In this document: piece after piece, positions 17,226 to 26,966 of the stretch | How the letters are laid out: each line of letters starts with the position of its first letter | How positions within the stretch are numbered: position 1 is the first letter of the stretch | Source: Flavobacteriia bacterium 40-80 | GTDB taxonomy: Bacteria; Bacteroidota; Bacteroidia; Flavobacteriales_D; Crocinitomicaceae | Direction: 5' to 3' | Length of the DNA stretch: 64,000 bases | Assembly (NCBI GenBank): GCA_001899145.1 | Contig: MKVF01000021.1 | Coordinates: 1-64,000 of the forward strand | Notes under the pieces: model-generated | Seen by the model: only the letters and a program-made list of their open reading frames with translations | What the model was told of the DNA's origin: nothing | The model's database searches: none | Position numbers and translations under genes: made by a program

Positions 17226-19862
17226 ATGACAAATTGGAAATTATTACCAATATTTACCCTTACCCTTTTACTCTATACCATTGCGAATGGACAATCTCCG
17301 GAAAATTTTACATCACCGGGAACATATATGTGGGCTGTTCCCCCGTGTGTTACCTCTATTACTGTAAAAGTATGGGGCGCCGGCGGTGGCGGAGGTGCAG
17401 CCTGGGTAAAAATGGATAATAATTCCAGTGATTCATTTGGAACTGCTATTGAAGCATGTGCCGGGGGTGGCGGTGGCGGTGGCGGCGGTTATACTCAGCA
17501 AATCTATACCGTTGTTCCGGGACAAACCTATACCATAACAGTCGGGGCGGGTGGAAACGGTGGAACAGCAAGCAGTTCAAATAATTCCGCGACCGACGGA
17601 GCAGCCGGAGGATTAAGCAGTTTCACTGGGAACAGCTATAATCTGACTGCAAACGGCGGTGCCGGAGGTATAAAAGCGAATTCTTATAACAGTGGCTATC
17701 CTACATCTCATATGAGAACAGGTGGCGCAGGTGGTACTGGCGGTACTGCTTCCGGGGGAAGTGTTAACTATTCCGGAGGAAGCGGCTCACTTGGAACAGG
17801 AGGTGGCTCTTTTGATTTCAGCGGCGCAGGAGGTGGCGGTGCCGGATCCAACGGAAATGGTGGTGATGCAGGTTCCCCGGTTGGAGGTAATGCTCCGGTT
17901 GGAGGAACAGGAGGAACAGGTGCTAATAATGGTGCCAATGGTAATAAAATAACGAATGGAACAAAAAATGGAAACAGTGCTTCAGGTGCAGGCGGTGGCG
18001 GAAGTGGCGGAGTAGCACATACCACCGGATATAGTGGTGGCGGGAAATTCGGTACCGGAGGAAAAGGTGCGGATGGAAAGGTGACAATTGAATACACAAC
18101 AGATGGTACAGCACCTTCCCAGCCATCAGCCATTTCAGGAAGTACGACTATTGCTTGCGGAACGACATCAGGAACTTACTCCGTAACGAATGTTCCAGGT
18201 GTGACTTACACGTGGTCTTATTCCGGTAGCGGCACCGTTACAGGCAGTGGTAATTCCATCACCTTGGACAACATCACTTCAGGTGGAACGCTTACGGTCA
18301 CACCTTCCAATGCCTGTGGTAACGGTACACCTCAAACCATAACAATTACTGCGGGCTCCGTGCCTGCTCAACCGTCCGCGATTTCAGGCAGCACAACCAT
18401 TGCTTGTGGAGCTACATCAGGCGTTTATTCTGTAACAAACGTTCTGGGTGTGACTTACACCTGGACTTATTCCGGCGGCGGAACTATTACCGGCAGCGGT
18501 AATTCGATTACATTGGATAATATTACTTCCGGTGGTACATTTACAGTAACACCTTCCAATGCCTGTGGCAACGGAACCCCTCAGACGATAACAATTACTA
18601 TGGGTGGAACCACACCTTCCCAACCATCAACCATTTCAGGAAGTACAACCATTGCCTGCGGAACTACATCGGGCGCTTACTCCGTGACGAACGTTCCGGG
18701 TGTAACTTACACGTGGTCTTATTCCGGTAACGGAACTATTACCGGCAACGGTAATTCGATTACATTGGATAATATCACTTCGGGCGGAACACTTACTGTC
18801 ACGCCTTCCAATGCCTGTGGCAATGGCACTCCTCAGACAATAACAATTACTACGGGTGCTGTTCCGGTACAACCATCTACGATTTCAGGCAGTACAACTA
18901 TTGCTTGTGGAACTACATCGGGCATCTATTCTGTGACGAACGTTCCGGGTGTAACTTATACCTGGTCTTACTCCGGTAGCGGAACTATTACGGGCAGCGG
19001 TAATTCAATTACATTGAACAATGTTACTTCCGGAGGAATACTGACAGTAACACCTTCCAATGCCTGTGGCAACGGAATCCCTCAGATCATAACAATTGCA
19101 GTTGGGGGTACTTTCCAGATTGACATGAACAGCACAGATATGGTCTGCGGATCAGTTACTACTCCGGGAACGGCAACTGCAACGCCGGTTGGAGGAACAG
19201 CACCTTATTCTTATCAGTGGTCAAACGGTGGAATAACATCGTCCATTTCCAATCTATCCACCGGAACTTATACAGTTTTGGTTACAGATGCAGGAGGATG
19301 CCAGGCAAACGGTACGGTTGCCGTGAATCAGACGAGCAATATTGCAGTTCAGGTATCTCCGAGCCCGGCGACGGTTACAGAAGGAGAAAGCGTTCAGTTA
19401 AATTGCACTTTCTCTCCTTATATTCCGGGAAACTCTTATACCTGGACGCCGCCTAATTCATTATCGTGCTCCAACTGTCCGAGTCCGGTCGCTTCTCCTC
19501 AGGAAACAACCACTTATACAGTAACGATTACAACACCGGATGGCTGTAATATAGATACAACAGTAAAAGTTTTTGTAAAAATAAGATGTGGGGAAATTTT
19601 TATTCCGAATATCTTTTCTCCTAACGGAGATGGTGAAAATGATGTTTTCAAGGTACATGGAAAGTGTATAGAAAAAATCAGCATGAAAATTTATGACCGC
19701 TGGGGCGAATTATTGTTCGAAACCTCGGATAAAACAGAAGGTTGGGACGGAACATACCGGGACAAATTAATGAATACCGGAGTATATGTTTACATCATTT
19801 CTGTAAACTTAAATGATGGTTCCGTTGAAACATTTAATGGAAATGTCGCTCTGACAAGATAA
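17226..19862 (+). CDS. Glycine-rich, tandem-repeat surface protein with T9SS type B sorting domain
   Basis: 878 residues. Signal peptide (cleaved after IANGQ); glycine-rich domain (about 25-290) opening with FTSPGTYMWAVP; four PKD-like repeats of about 83 residues (about 298-630), each with SGSTTIACG, SVTNVPGVTYTW and TVTPSNACGNG; one SprB-like repeat (ATPVGGTAPYSYQWSNGG); a second PKD-like domain; and the CHU_C/gliding-motility C-terminal domain (IFIPNIFSPNGDGENDVF to NGNVALTR) that targets T9SS export and surface anchoring. It is likely an adhesin. Glycine codons in the first third locally raise GC. It has its own promoter and a terminator follows. Confidence 0.9.
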   Translation: MTNWKLLPIFTLTLLLYTIANGQSPENFTSPGTYMWAVPPCVTSITVKVWGAGGGGGAAWVKMDNNSSDSFGTAIEACAGGGGGGGGGYTQQIYTVVPGQTYTITVGAGGNGGTASSSNNSATDGAAGGLSSFTGNSYNLTANGGAGGIKANSYNSGYPTSHMRTGGAGGTGGTASGGSVNYSGGSGSLGTGGGSFDFSGAGGGGAGSNGNGGDAGSPVGGNAPVGGTGGTGANNGANGNKITNGTKNGNSASGAGGGGSGGVAHTTGYSGGGKFGTGGKGADGKVTIEYTTDGTAPSQPSAISGSTTIACGTTSGTYSVTNVPGVTYTWSYSGSGTVTGSGNSITLDNITSGGTLTVTPSNACGNGTPQTITITAGSVPAQPSAISGSTTIACGATSGVYSVTNVLGVTYTWTYSGGGTITGSGNSITLDNITSGGTFTVTPSNACGNGTPQTITITMGGTTPSQPSTISGSTTIACGTTSGAYSVTNVPGVTYTWSYSGNGTITGNGNSITLDNITSGGTLTVTPSNACGNGTPQTITITTGAVPVQPSTISGSTTIACGTTSGIYSVTNVPGVTYTWSYSGSGTITGSGNSITLNNVTSGGILTVTPSNACGNGIPQIITIAVGGTFQIDMNSTDMVCGSVTTPGTATATPVGGTAPYSYQWSNGGITSSISNLSTGTYTVLVTDAGGCQANGTVAVNQTSNIAVQVSPSPATVTEGESVQLNCTFSPYIPGNSYTWTPPNSLSCSNCPSPVASPQETTTYTVTITTPDGCNIDTTVKVFVKIRCGEIFIPNIFSPNGDGENDVFKVHGKCIEKISMKIYDRWGELLFETSDKTEGWDGTYRDKLMNTGVYVYIISVNLNDGSVETFNGNVALTR
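18120..19110 (+). repeat. Four tandem repeats of 249-252 bp
   Basis: Repeat units begin at 18120, 18369, 18621 and 18870 (spacing 249, 252 and 249 bp). They are closely similar at the DNA level (for example ACTTACACGTGGTCTTATTC recurs almost unchanged) and encode the four PKD-like domains. Such repeats can expand or contract by recombination. Confidence 0.9.
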
Positions 19863-19897
19863 TCACCTCGCAGTAACTTCTGAATTTTAAATAGCTG

Positions 19898-19931
19898 AGC
19901 TATCTCTCAAATACCAGGGAGATAGCTTTTT
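19898..19931 (+). terminator. Rho-independent terminator
   Basis: 9-bp stem AGCTATCTC/GAGATAGCT (19898-19906 and 19919-19927) plus T run, after the adhesin gene. Confidence 0.85.
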
Positions 19932-20006
19932 GAAACCCTGCTCAAATAAATCTTAAAAATTACAGAATTACTTGAAAATGGTTTACATTGTCATAAGTTA
20001 TTTCAA

Positions 20007-21533
20007 ATGAAAAAAATAGGTTTATTCCTGATCCTGCTTTCCGCAATAACGGCTGAGGCTCAATTTGTATCGATTCCGGATACTAATTTTAGAAACTGGC
20101 TCCAGCAGCACTTCCCGGCTTGTATGAACGGAAACCAGATGGATACGACCTGTACAGCTATTACTTCCGCGACAACACTGGATATATCCGTCGGGTTATA
20201 TCTCACAGATCTTGATGGGATTCAATATTTTGACAACCTGAAAAGCCTTAATTGTTCCGGCAATGAGCTAACTCAGATTCAACACTTACCGCCGTTGCTG
20301 GAAGAGCTGGATTGCGAATCTAATTTTATCACTACTATTTCTTTTCTGCCCAATAGTTTAAAATCATTAACGTGCAGCTATAATTCGTTAACCTCATTTC
20401 CCTCTTTACCGCCCGGTATAGTAACTCTTAATTGTGTAGAGAACCAGCTTACACAGCTGCAACTTAGTAGTTTTTCTTTTTTAAAGAATTTAGATTGTAC
20501 CAACAATCCATTTGTAACTTTCCCGGATTTACCGGCATCTCTTGCGACATTAAAGTGTGGCATGCTTCCTTTTTCCACTTTACCTGCGCTTCCTCCGGCT
20601 TTGGAAAGCCTTACCTGTGTGAATTCACCATTAACAACAATTACAGGTTTCCCCAATACCTTAAAGCGCATTTACATTTCACGCACTTCCATTTCAAGCC
20701 TTCCTGCTTTGCCCGATTCGCTTAGACAACTGTATGTTCCCATAAATCAGCTTACTTCGTTACCTGAATTGCCGGGTAAACTCAGTGCTATACGTGCTTT
20801 TTCCAACCAGCTGGATACACTCCCTGATTTACCGGACAGTTTAACTGAATTATTTATTGATGACAACCAGGTGGCTGTTTTGCCCGTACTTCCCGAATCT
20901 CTCTCCATTTTAAGGGTCGGAGATAATTTATTGGCTACTTTGCCCGATCTGCCGGATCAGCTTAAATTTCTTGGGATCCATAATAATCAGATCTCTCATA
21001 TTGATACATTCCCTTCGGGAATTACCAATATAGATGTAAGTAATAATCTGCTGACGACACTTCCGTCTATTCCGAATTCAGTATTTGTATTGGATATTTC
21101 ATCCAATCCGATTGCTTGTCTTGATTTTTTAAAAAACTGGATGCCATCGGTTGCTTCTTATTTACTCTTTGACAGCACTTTAGTCACCTGCCGGCCGAAT
21201 GATATTTTTCTCGCTCCCGGTTATATGGAAATTTATTTCGCACTTCCTTATTGTGATCCGGCTACCTGTGCTCCACAGGTGATTGATCCCGGACTATCTG
21301 TTCAGGAGATTAAAAGCGGTCAGCTGGAAATATTCCCGAACCCTACAGATCATTCTGTCACTGTGAAAGGAGAAATGTCATTAAATGATATGACTATATA
21401 TGATCTCAACGGGAAAAAAGTGATAGACGTAAAATCCGGTTCTTCTTCGGAAATAATCGATCTATCTGCTCTGGAAAGTGGTATCTATATTCTGCAGGTA
21501 AACGACGGAATGTATAAAATAGTGAAGCAATAA
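20007..21533 (+). CDS. Secreted leucine-rich-repeat protein with T9SS type A sorting domain
   Basis: 508 residues. Signal peptide (cleaved after AEAQ), a short cap (FVSIPDTNFRNWLQ), then about 14 short repeats of the LPxLPxxLxxLxxxxNxL type, the pattern seen in bacterial IpaH/YopM-like LRRs (about 75-390), a Cys-containing cap, and a C-terminal T9SS domain (IFPNPTDHSVTV, MTIYDLNGKKV, ESGIYILQV). The LRR arch is a protein-binding surface; no catalytic domain is attached, so it is likely an exported binding protein. The target is unknown. Confidence 0.9.
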   Translation: MKKIGLFLILLSAITAEAQFVSIPDTNFRNWLQQHFPACMNGNQMDTTCTAITSATTLDISVGLYLTDLDGIQYFDNLKSLNCSGNELTQIQHLPPLLEELDCESNFITTISFLPNSLKSLTCSYNSLTSFPSLPPGIVTLNCVENQLTQLQLSSFSFLKNLDCTNNPFVTFPDLPASLATLKCGMLPFSTLPALPPALESLTCVNSPLTTITGFPNTLKRIYISRTSISSLPALPDSLRQLYVPINQLTSLPELPGKLSAIRAFSNQLDTLPDLPDSLTELFIDDNQVAVLPVLPESLSILRVGDNLLATLPDLPDQLKFLGIHNNQISHIDTFPSGITNIDVSNNLLTTLPSIPNSVFVLDISSNPIACLDFLKNWMPSVASYLLFDSTLVTCRPNDIFLAPGYMEIYFALPYCDPATCAPQVIDPGLSVQEIKSGQLEIFPNPTDHSVTVKGEMSLNDMTIYDLNGKKVIDVKSGSSSEIIDLSALESGIYILQVNDGMYKIVKQ

Positions 21534-21539
21534 TATGCT

Positions 21540-22610
21540 TTATTGAAACAACGCTTTATATTTCAGCTTATTGGAATTTACGGAATAGACTTTTTCAGTT
21601 TTTTCTTTCCCTGCCTTTCCGATCTCACGACGGAGCTGTGCATTTTGAAGGAGCAATTCCAAGGCTGATTTCCACTCAGCAGGAGTCTGAACCAAAAAGC
21701 CATTTATCCCGTTCTCGACAATTTCCGTATTTACTCCGACGGGTGACATGAGTGTCGGAATTCCAAGTGACATATACTGCAATCCTTTAAATCCGCACTT
21801 ACCTTCTGACCAGATATCCTGCTTGAGCGGCATAACACCGATGTTAAGGCGTGCTAAATCCTGAATTTCAGTTTCTTTATTCCAGGGAACAAACAACAGG
21901 CTCTTAAGGTCGTAATCAGGTTTTTGATTGGAAATAACTACAAAGTCAAATGTATATTCCAATTCCAGCTCTTTTAAGACCGGAATTAAATCATCTAAAT
22001 AATGCATCGTTGTATGTGTCCCTGTCCAGCCGATGGTTATCTTTTCCGCCTCATAATCAGTGGTTAAATTATGGTGGTTTACCGTATCGATAGTTGTCGG
22101 AATCACTGTGACATTAGAATTAAACTGACGGGCATACGCTGCCAGGTAATTATTCCCTGCCGTGATCTGATGTGCCCATTTCATGCAATAACGTACTTTC
22201 CAGTAAGCTTTCAGCCGGTGAAATTTTGCGTTTGCTTCACTGTAATTAGGAAGCCAGATGGCATCATCAAAATCGTAAATGTATTTTCTTCTCAGAACCC
22301 GGGAGATAATCCATTCGAAAACGGGCGGTCCCAGATGTGAAGCTTCTCTGTGAATAAAAATATAATCGGCTTTTTTTAAGGAAAACAGTAACCGGAATCT
22401 TCTTACAAAACTTTTCAGGATTCCTTTTATTTTTCCTGCCGTGTTTCCTTCTCCATAGAGCTGTTTCCACGTTTTCTGATCTAAAAAAGAATGGATCTCA
22501 ATCTCAAATCCTTCTGATTTCAGATAATGAAAATATTGTTCGAACCGGAATCTTTGCGAAGGAGCTTCCTGATAAGGATAAGGAACTATAAAATAAATAG
22601 TTTTACTCAT
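21540..22610 (-). CDS. Glycosyltransferase, GT4 (GT-B fold)
   Basis: 356 residues. The N-terminal half starts with FIVPYPYQEAPSQRFRFEQY; the C-terminal nucleotide-sugar domain has IGWTGTHTT and the family motif EGKCGFKGLQYMSLGIPTLMSPVG, with the conserved Glu/Lys that bind the donor. It is a cytoplasmic retaining glycosyltransferase for a surface glycan. The ATG overlaps the upstream glycosyltransferase stop by 4 bp, so the two act as an operon. Confidence 0.87.
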   Translation of the reverse strand: MSKTIYFIVPYPYQEAPSQRFRFEQYFHYLKSEGFEIEIHSFLDQKTWKQLYGEGNTAGKIKGILKSFVRRFRLLFSLKKADYIFIHREASHLGPPVFEWIISRVLRRKYIYDFDDAIWLPNYSEANAKFHRLKAYWKVRYCMKWAHQITAGNNYLAAYARQFNSNVTVIPTTIDTVNHHNLTTDYEAEKITIGWTGTHTTMHYLDDLIPVLKELELEYTFDFVVISNQKPDYDLKSLLFVPWNKETEIQDLARLNIGVMPLKQDIWSEGKCGFKGLQYMSLGIPTLMSPVGVNTEIVENGINGFLVQTPAEWKSALELLLQNAQLRREIGKAGKEKTEKVYSVNSNKLKYKALFQ

Positions 22611-23833
22611 GCGATTTCCGTATATATTTTCAAATAGCGGCCAACGCCCTGTTCTAAAGAGAAATACTCTTCCGCTCCCTGTATAATTCCTGGCTGGTCA
22701 AATACAACATCTGAATTTAAAGCATGTTCATAGCCTGCTTCAGTTAATGTATCAATCACAATTCCCGAATGATATTTGTACACTATAACATCCGTATCAC
22801 CAACGCCGGAATTACATACCACCGGAATGCCCATTGCCATCAACTCTCCCTGCTTTGTAGGAGAGGAGGCTTTTTTTGAATACGCCGGCTTGATAAAGAA
22901 GACGGACAGATCAAATAATGAAACATATAAAGGAACGTCTTTGTGTAAACATTTATCTATGATGACCCTGTTCATATCAATTCCTTTTTCCGTTGCTTTT
23001 TGTAAAATGGAATCAGGTGAATCTCCGGTTACAAATAATAAGCGGGCATTCGGTTTCTGCTTTACAAGCGCCTTATAGAAATCCAGCATCTCCGGTAGCA
23101 TGTACCACGTGCCGACCGAACCTACATAACCGAGCACAAAATCGGAAGGATGAATTCCCAGCTTATTTTTCAGCTGCTCTTTTTCAGGAAATGAAATGTT
23201 TTCATTCCTGAACAAATCTAAATTCACACAACATGGAATTACCGTAATTTTATCACTTTCCAGATGAGGAATATTCCAGGTCAGCATTTCCTTTTTACCG
23301 TTCTCGGTCAGGGAAATGACGGCATCTGCATGCTCAAGAAACAGCTTTTCCTTTTTCTTGAAATAATTGTAAATTATTTTAAAAACGGGATTATTTAAAT
23401 TCCAGATCCCGCCATCAACACGTTCGTCTGCCCAGAAACCCCGCATGTCAAAGATGAATTTTTTATTCCGTTTCTGTTTGAAAGACAAGCCGGCAAATGC
23501 GCTGATGTAGCTCCGGCAATGGATAATTTTAAAATCCAGCTGCCGGTCTAATTTTTTCGCCAGCTTAAACATCTTTATAATATCATAGACCGTTGACAGA
23601 ACCGGAGGCCGTTTGGTATAAATCAACGGATGCCACTCAATGTTGCTTTTTAAGCAGATTTCCTCAATAGTTTTTTGATCCTGGGTAAAGCGATCCGGCT
23701 TTTCAAAGCTGATCAGATGGAATTTAAAATGTTCGGAGAGCCCGGATAAATAAGGCAAAACCTGTGACTGCCCGAGCGGATCAGTCATACCGTCGTAAGA
23801 AATATATAAAACGTTTGGTTTCTGCTCGTTCAT
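22607..23833 (-). CDS. Glycosyltransferase, GT4 (GT-B fold)
   Basis: 408 residues. N-terminal YISYDGMTDPLGQSQVLPYL, a typical opening in Bacteroidota GT4 enzymes; C-terminal domain with LGYVGSVGTWYMLPE, LLFVTGDSP and SSPTKQGELMAMGIPVVCN containing the donor-binding Glu. It is first gene of a two-gene operon. A -7 box TACCTTTG (23841-23848) ends 7 nt before the ATG, giving a very short leader. Confidence 0.87.
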   Translation of the reverse strand: MNEQKPNVLYISYDGMTDPLGQSQVLPYLSGLSEHFKFHLISFEKPDRFTQDQKTIEEICLKSNIEWHPLIYTKRPPVLSTVYDIIKMFKLAKKLDRQLDFKIIHCRSYISAFAGLSFKQKRNKKFIFDMRGFWADERVDGGIWNLNNPVFKIIYNYFKKKEKLFLEHADAVISLTENGKKEMLTWNIPHLESDKITVIPCCVNLDLFRNENISFPEKEQLKNKLGIHPSDFVLGYVGSVGTWYMLPEMLDFYKALVKQKPNARLLFVTGDSPDSILQKATEKGIDMNRVIIDKCLHKDVPLYVSLFDLSVFFIKPAYSKKASSPTKQGELMAMGIPVVCNSGVGDTDVIVYKYHSGIVIDTLTEAGYEHALNSDVVFDQPGIIQGAEEYFSLEQGVGRYLKIYTEIA

Positions 23834-23840
23834 CGGAGTG

Positions 23841-23848
23841 CAAAGGTA
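23841..23848 (-). promoter_or_regulatory. -7 promoter box TACCTTTG of the GT4 pair
   Basis: Perfect TAnnTTTG on the minus strand, 7 nt from the ATG at 23833. Confidence 0.6.
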
Positions 23849-24058
23849 TAAATTTTATCTGTTCGAAGATTATATCGACGGACATTCGCTATCTGCCTGT
23901 TTCGCTTTCACCTCATTATTCTATTGGATTGAATCATCCGTATTGTACAAGAAATCCGGCCGGAATTTAGAATCAAAATCACATTAGTGTTTATTATAGG
24001 ATTCGTTTATTGTGATCCGCGAAAAAAGAGTTATCTTCAAAATTCAAATTGCGTTAAT

Positions 24059-24730
24059 ATGGCGGAAGGGTGGCATTTATTTATGAGTCAATGGGAAACA
24101 TTGGATTTGTTTAAAATCCTGTTTTCCGTTATTGCAGGATTAATTTTTGGTGTCGAACGGGAATTAAAAGACAAGTCCGCGGGCTTAAAAACCATTACGA
24201 TTATCTGTCTCGGAAGCACTGTTTTTACGCTGCTTTCTTACAAAATGGGAGCAGGAGCAAGCGAAGATGCCACGCGCATAGCTTCTTATGTTGTCAGCGG
24301 AATCGGTTTTCTGGGCGCCGGAGTGATCTTTAAGAATAAATATGCGGTCAGCGGTTTAACAACAGCAGCGATCATCTGGGCGGCGGCGGCTGTCGGAATG
24401 GCAATCGGCTTCGGGGAGTTTCTCATCGCTCTTTATTTTTTAGTTGCTGTTTCCATCGTTCTGTTAACCGGCAGGTACATCTCGACACTATTATTTTCCG
24501 GAAAAGTAACAAGGATTGGCCATTTTTCAGTAAAAAAGGAAGACTACGATCAGGTGGAGGAAATTTTTCAGGAGCTAAAGAGCATCTGTAAAATAGTTGA
24601 GAAAAAATCAATGGCTTTGAATGGTGATATCCTGACTATTAATGTTGAATTGGTTGTTTTGAAAAAACGGAACCGCTTATTAGAAAATATATTGGTCAAT
24701 AATCCTTTTATATTCGAATTTTCTGTCTGA
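24059..24730 (+). CDS. MgtC/SapB-family inner-membrane protein
   Basis: About 223 residues from the ATG at 24059; the frame stays open to a GTG at 23987, but that start lacks support. Four to five transmembrane helices include the family motif IFGVERELKDKSAGLKT and GIGFLGAGVIFK, followed by a cytoplasmic ACT-like tail. MgtC-type proteins act in magnesium/acid adaptation and inhibit the F-ATPase in some pathogens; the role here is unproven. Alternative start: ATG at 24083. Confidence 0.87.
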   Translation: MAEGWHLFMSQWETLDLFKILFSVIAGLIFGVERELKDKSAGLKTITIICLGSTVFTLLSYKMGAGASEDATRIASYVVSGIGFLGAGVIFKNKYAVSGLTTAAIIWAAAAVGMAIGFGEFLIALYFLVAVSIVLLTGRYISTLLFSGKVTRIGHFSVKKEDYDQVEEIFQELKSICKIVEKKSMALNGDILTINVELVVLKKRNRLLENILVNNPFIFEFSV

Positions 24731-24786
24731 AATCCCCTTTTTGATATTGACTTGTTAAAATGAAGAGCGGACATCTTTTTTGGGGT

Positions 24787-24794
24787 TAATTTTG
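24787..24794 (+). promoter_or_regulatory. -7 promoter box TAATTTTG
   Basis: TAnnTTTG match 14 nt before the TTG start of the glutathione peroxidase. Confidence 0.55.
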
Positions 24795-24808
24795 AGAAAA
24801 CGTTTACA

Positions 24809-25297
24809 TTGGAAACAACACTTTATAATTTTGCGGCGGTAGATATAAAAGGAGAGATCATCTCACTGGAAGAGTTCAGAGGAAAGATCGTCCTGATTGT
24901 CAATACTGCGAGTAAATGTGGTTTGACCCCTCAATATGAAGGCTTGCAGAAGTTATATGAGAAATTCAGAGACCGGGATTTTGTCATTCTTGGTTTTCCG
25001 TGTAATCAATTTGCCAATCAGGAGCCGGGGGATGAATATTCTATCCAATCGGAATGCTTGTTGAACTATGGTGTTACTTTTCCCATGTTTGCAAAAGTGG
25101 ATGTAAACGGAAAAAACGCGCACGTGCTGTTCAAATGGCTTAAAAATGAGCTCCCGGGTTTTCTCACAAAGAATATAAAGTGGAACTTCACAAAATTCCT
25201 TATTGACAGAAACGGAAAGCCGGTAAAACGTTTCAGTCCGGTTGTAAAGCCGGAAAAAATTGAAGAATATCTGGCAAAATATTACTTCAGCAATTAA
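24809..25297 (+). CDS. Glutathione peroxidase (thioredoxin-dependent type)
   Basis: 162 residues. The peroxidatic Cys37 lies in NTASKCGLTPQY, with the catalytic partners in GFPCNQFANQEPG (Gln) and KWNFTKFL (Trp). It reduces hydrogen and organic peroxides; bacterial Cys-type enzymes use thioredoxin. The start is a rare TTG at 24809: no ATG is available before the conserved fold, and a -7 box is placed correctly upstream. Probably co-transcribed with the HerA-like ATPase 45 bp downstream. Confidence 0.93.
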   Translation: METTLYNFAAVDIKGEIISLEEFRGKIVLIVNTASKCGLTPQYEGLQKLYEKFRDRDFVILGFPCNQFANQEPGDEYSIQSECLLNYGVTFPMFAKVDVNGKNAHVLFKWLKNELPGFLTKNIKWNFTKFLIDRNGKPVKRFSPVVKPEKIEEYLAKYYFSN

Positions 25298-25342
25298 TTA
25301 TTTCGGTTCTTCTTCCTATTTTAAGCCTCAAAACAGTGTTTT

Positions 25343-26854
25343 ATGAGTGAATCCGCATTAATTGAACATTTTCAGAAAGGCTATTCTTCCAAAGGAGCGT
25401 TTCTTAAATTAGGAGCAGTCAAATATCAGGGGAAAATATATCCTGAATGTTCAATAGGTATTCCTTTAAAAATGCTGAACCGGCACGGTTTAATTGCCGG
25501 AGCCACGGGAACCGGAAAAACCAAGACACTGCAGGTAATCGCGGAAGGATTGAGCTTAAGCGGAATCCCTTCGGCTATGCTGGATATTAAAGGAGATTTG
25601 AGCGGTTTGGGAGTAGCGGGAGAAAGAAAGGATTTCCTGGCAGAACGTTACGCATTGCTTCATGAAGAATATGTTCCCGGGGCTTTTCCGACAGAGTTTT
25701 TGAGTTTGAGCGAAGAAAAAGGAACCCGTCTTAAAGCGACGGTTACTGAATTCGGGCCGGTTTTGCTTTCCAAAATTTTAGAGCTGAACGACACACAGCA
25801 AAGTTTGCTGTCCGTGCTTTTTAAATATGCTGACGATCATCAGCTCCCCTTAATTGATCTGAAAGACCTGATCAAGCTGATCCAATATTGTTCTGAACAG
25901 GGAAAAGCGGAAATCGAACGTGATTACGGAAAGCTTTCAGCACAATCTTTAGGTATTATCCAGCGGAAAATTATCGAATTACAACAACAGGGGGCAGATC
26001 TGTTTTTTGGCGAATTGTCTTTTGAGGTGAATGATCTGATGCGTTTAGACGCTTCCGGAAAAGGAATGATCAATATCATACGGGTTACCGATTTACAAGA
26101 CCGCCCGAAGATGTTTTCAACCTTCATGCTGCAAATGCTCGCGGAGCTGTATGAAACGTTACCGGAAGTAGGCGATCTGGACAAACCGAAGCTGGTTATT
26201 TTTATTGATGAAGCACATCTGATTTTTAAAGAGGCCAGCAAAGCGCTCCTGAATCAGATTGAATCCGTCATTAAGCTGATACGTAGTAAAGGAGTCGGTA
26301 TTTTCTTTGTGACTCAAAACCCGATGGACGTACCTGCATCCGTTTTGGGGCAATTAGGTTTAAAAGTCCAGCATGCTTTGCGGGCCTTTACTGCTAACGA
26401 CCGCAAAGCAATCAAACAGACGGCTGAGAATTACCCGTTAAGTGATTTTTACCAGGTAGATCAGCTGCTCACGGAATTAGGTATAGGGGAAGCATTGATC
26501 ACAGGTCTAAACGACAAAGGTATCCCGACACCGGTTGCTCACACTTTTTTGCTGTCTCCGAAATCCAGAATGGATATTTTAAGTGAGCAGGAATTAGACA
26601 CTATTGTTAATGCATCCATCCTGCGGCATAAATATAATACGGTTGTTGATACTGATTCGGCGTATGAGCTGCTGCTTCAAAAAATGCAACAGGGAGCCGT
26701 TACCGCAAACAAACCGTCTAAAACAGCTTCACAAAAGCCGGCAAAAGAAGAGAAATCATGGATCGAAAAAGCATTAAGCAGCAGTGCCGGAAAACAGGCG
26801 CAGCGTTCGATCGTCCGGACATTCTTTGATATTTTAAAGAAATCTTTGAGATAA
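25343..26854 (+). CDS. HerA-like ATPase (DUF853 family)
   Basis: 503 residues. P-loop GATGTGKT (53-60), Walker B VIFIDEAH (285-292), sensor-like FVTQNP and an arginine-finger region typical of HerA/FtsK ATPases; the family (YjgR-like) lacks the N-terminal HAS barrel of true HerA. The final 45 residues are charged and low-complexity. Function is not established; DNA translocation is inferred from the fold. No nuclease partner such as NurA or Sir2 lies beside it, so there is no sign of a defence cassette. Confidence 0.87.
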   Translation: MSESALIEHFQKGYSSKGAFLKLGAVKYQGKIYPECSIGIPLKMLNRHGLIAGATGTGKTKTLQVIAEGLSLSGIPSAMLDIKGDLSGLGVAGERKDFLAERYALLHEEYVPGAFPTEFLSLSEEKGTRLKATVTEFGPVLLSKILELNDTQQSLLSVLFKYADDHQLPLIDLKDLIKLIQYCSEQGKAEIERDYGKLSAQSLGIIQRKIIELQQQGADLFFGELSFEVNDLMRLDASGKGMINIIRVTDLQDRPKMFSTFMLQMLAELYETLPEVGDLDKPKLVIFIDEAHLIFKEASKALLNQIESVIKLIRSKGVGIFFVTQNPMDVPASVLGQLGLKVQHALRAFTANDRKAIKQTAENYPLSDFYQVDQLLTELGIGEALITGLNDKGIPTPVAHTFLLSPKSRMDILSEQELDTIVNASILRHKYNTVVDTDSAYELLLQKMQQGAVTANKPSKTASQKPAKEEKSWIEKALSSSAGKQAQRSIVRTFFDILKKSLR

Positions 26855-26966
26855 CAGGTAAAAACACGTATTTTAATATACTGAAATAAAGGCGCTTATA
26901 TTCTGATTTTCATTTTGGCATAACCTTTGGATGTTTTGAATCATAACGATTTAAAAAGAAAGGGGT

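Noticed and set aside
17768-18133. Long proline-rich open frame on the minus strand opposite the adhesin
   Set aside because: It is the antisense of the glycine-rich GGN codons; no start signal or protein-like composition.
18120-19110. Regularly spaced repeats that could suggest a repeat array such as CRISPR
   Set aside because: The period is about 250 bp, the whole unit is coding, in frame, and there are no spacers or cas genes.
25343-26854. HerA-like ATPase as part of an antiphage system
   Set aside because: No Sir2, NurA, DUF4297 or other effector is adjacent; the partner is a glutathione peroxidase and the family (DUF853) is a common chromosomal gene.
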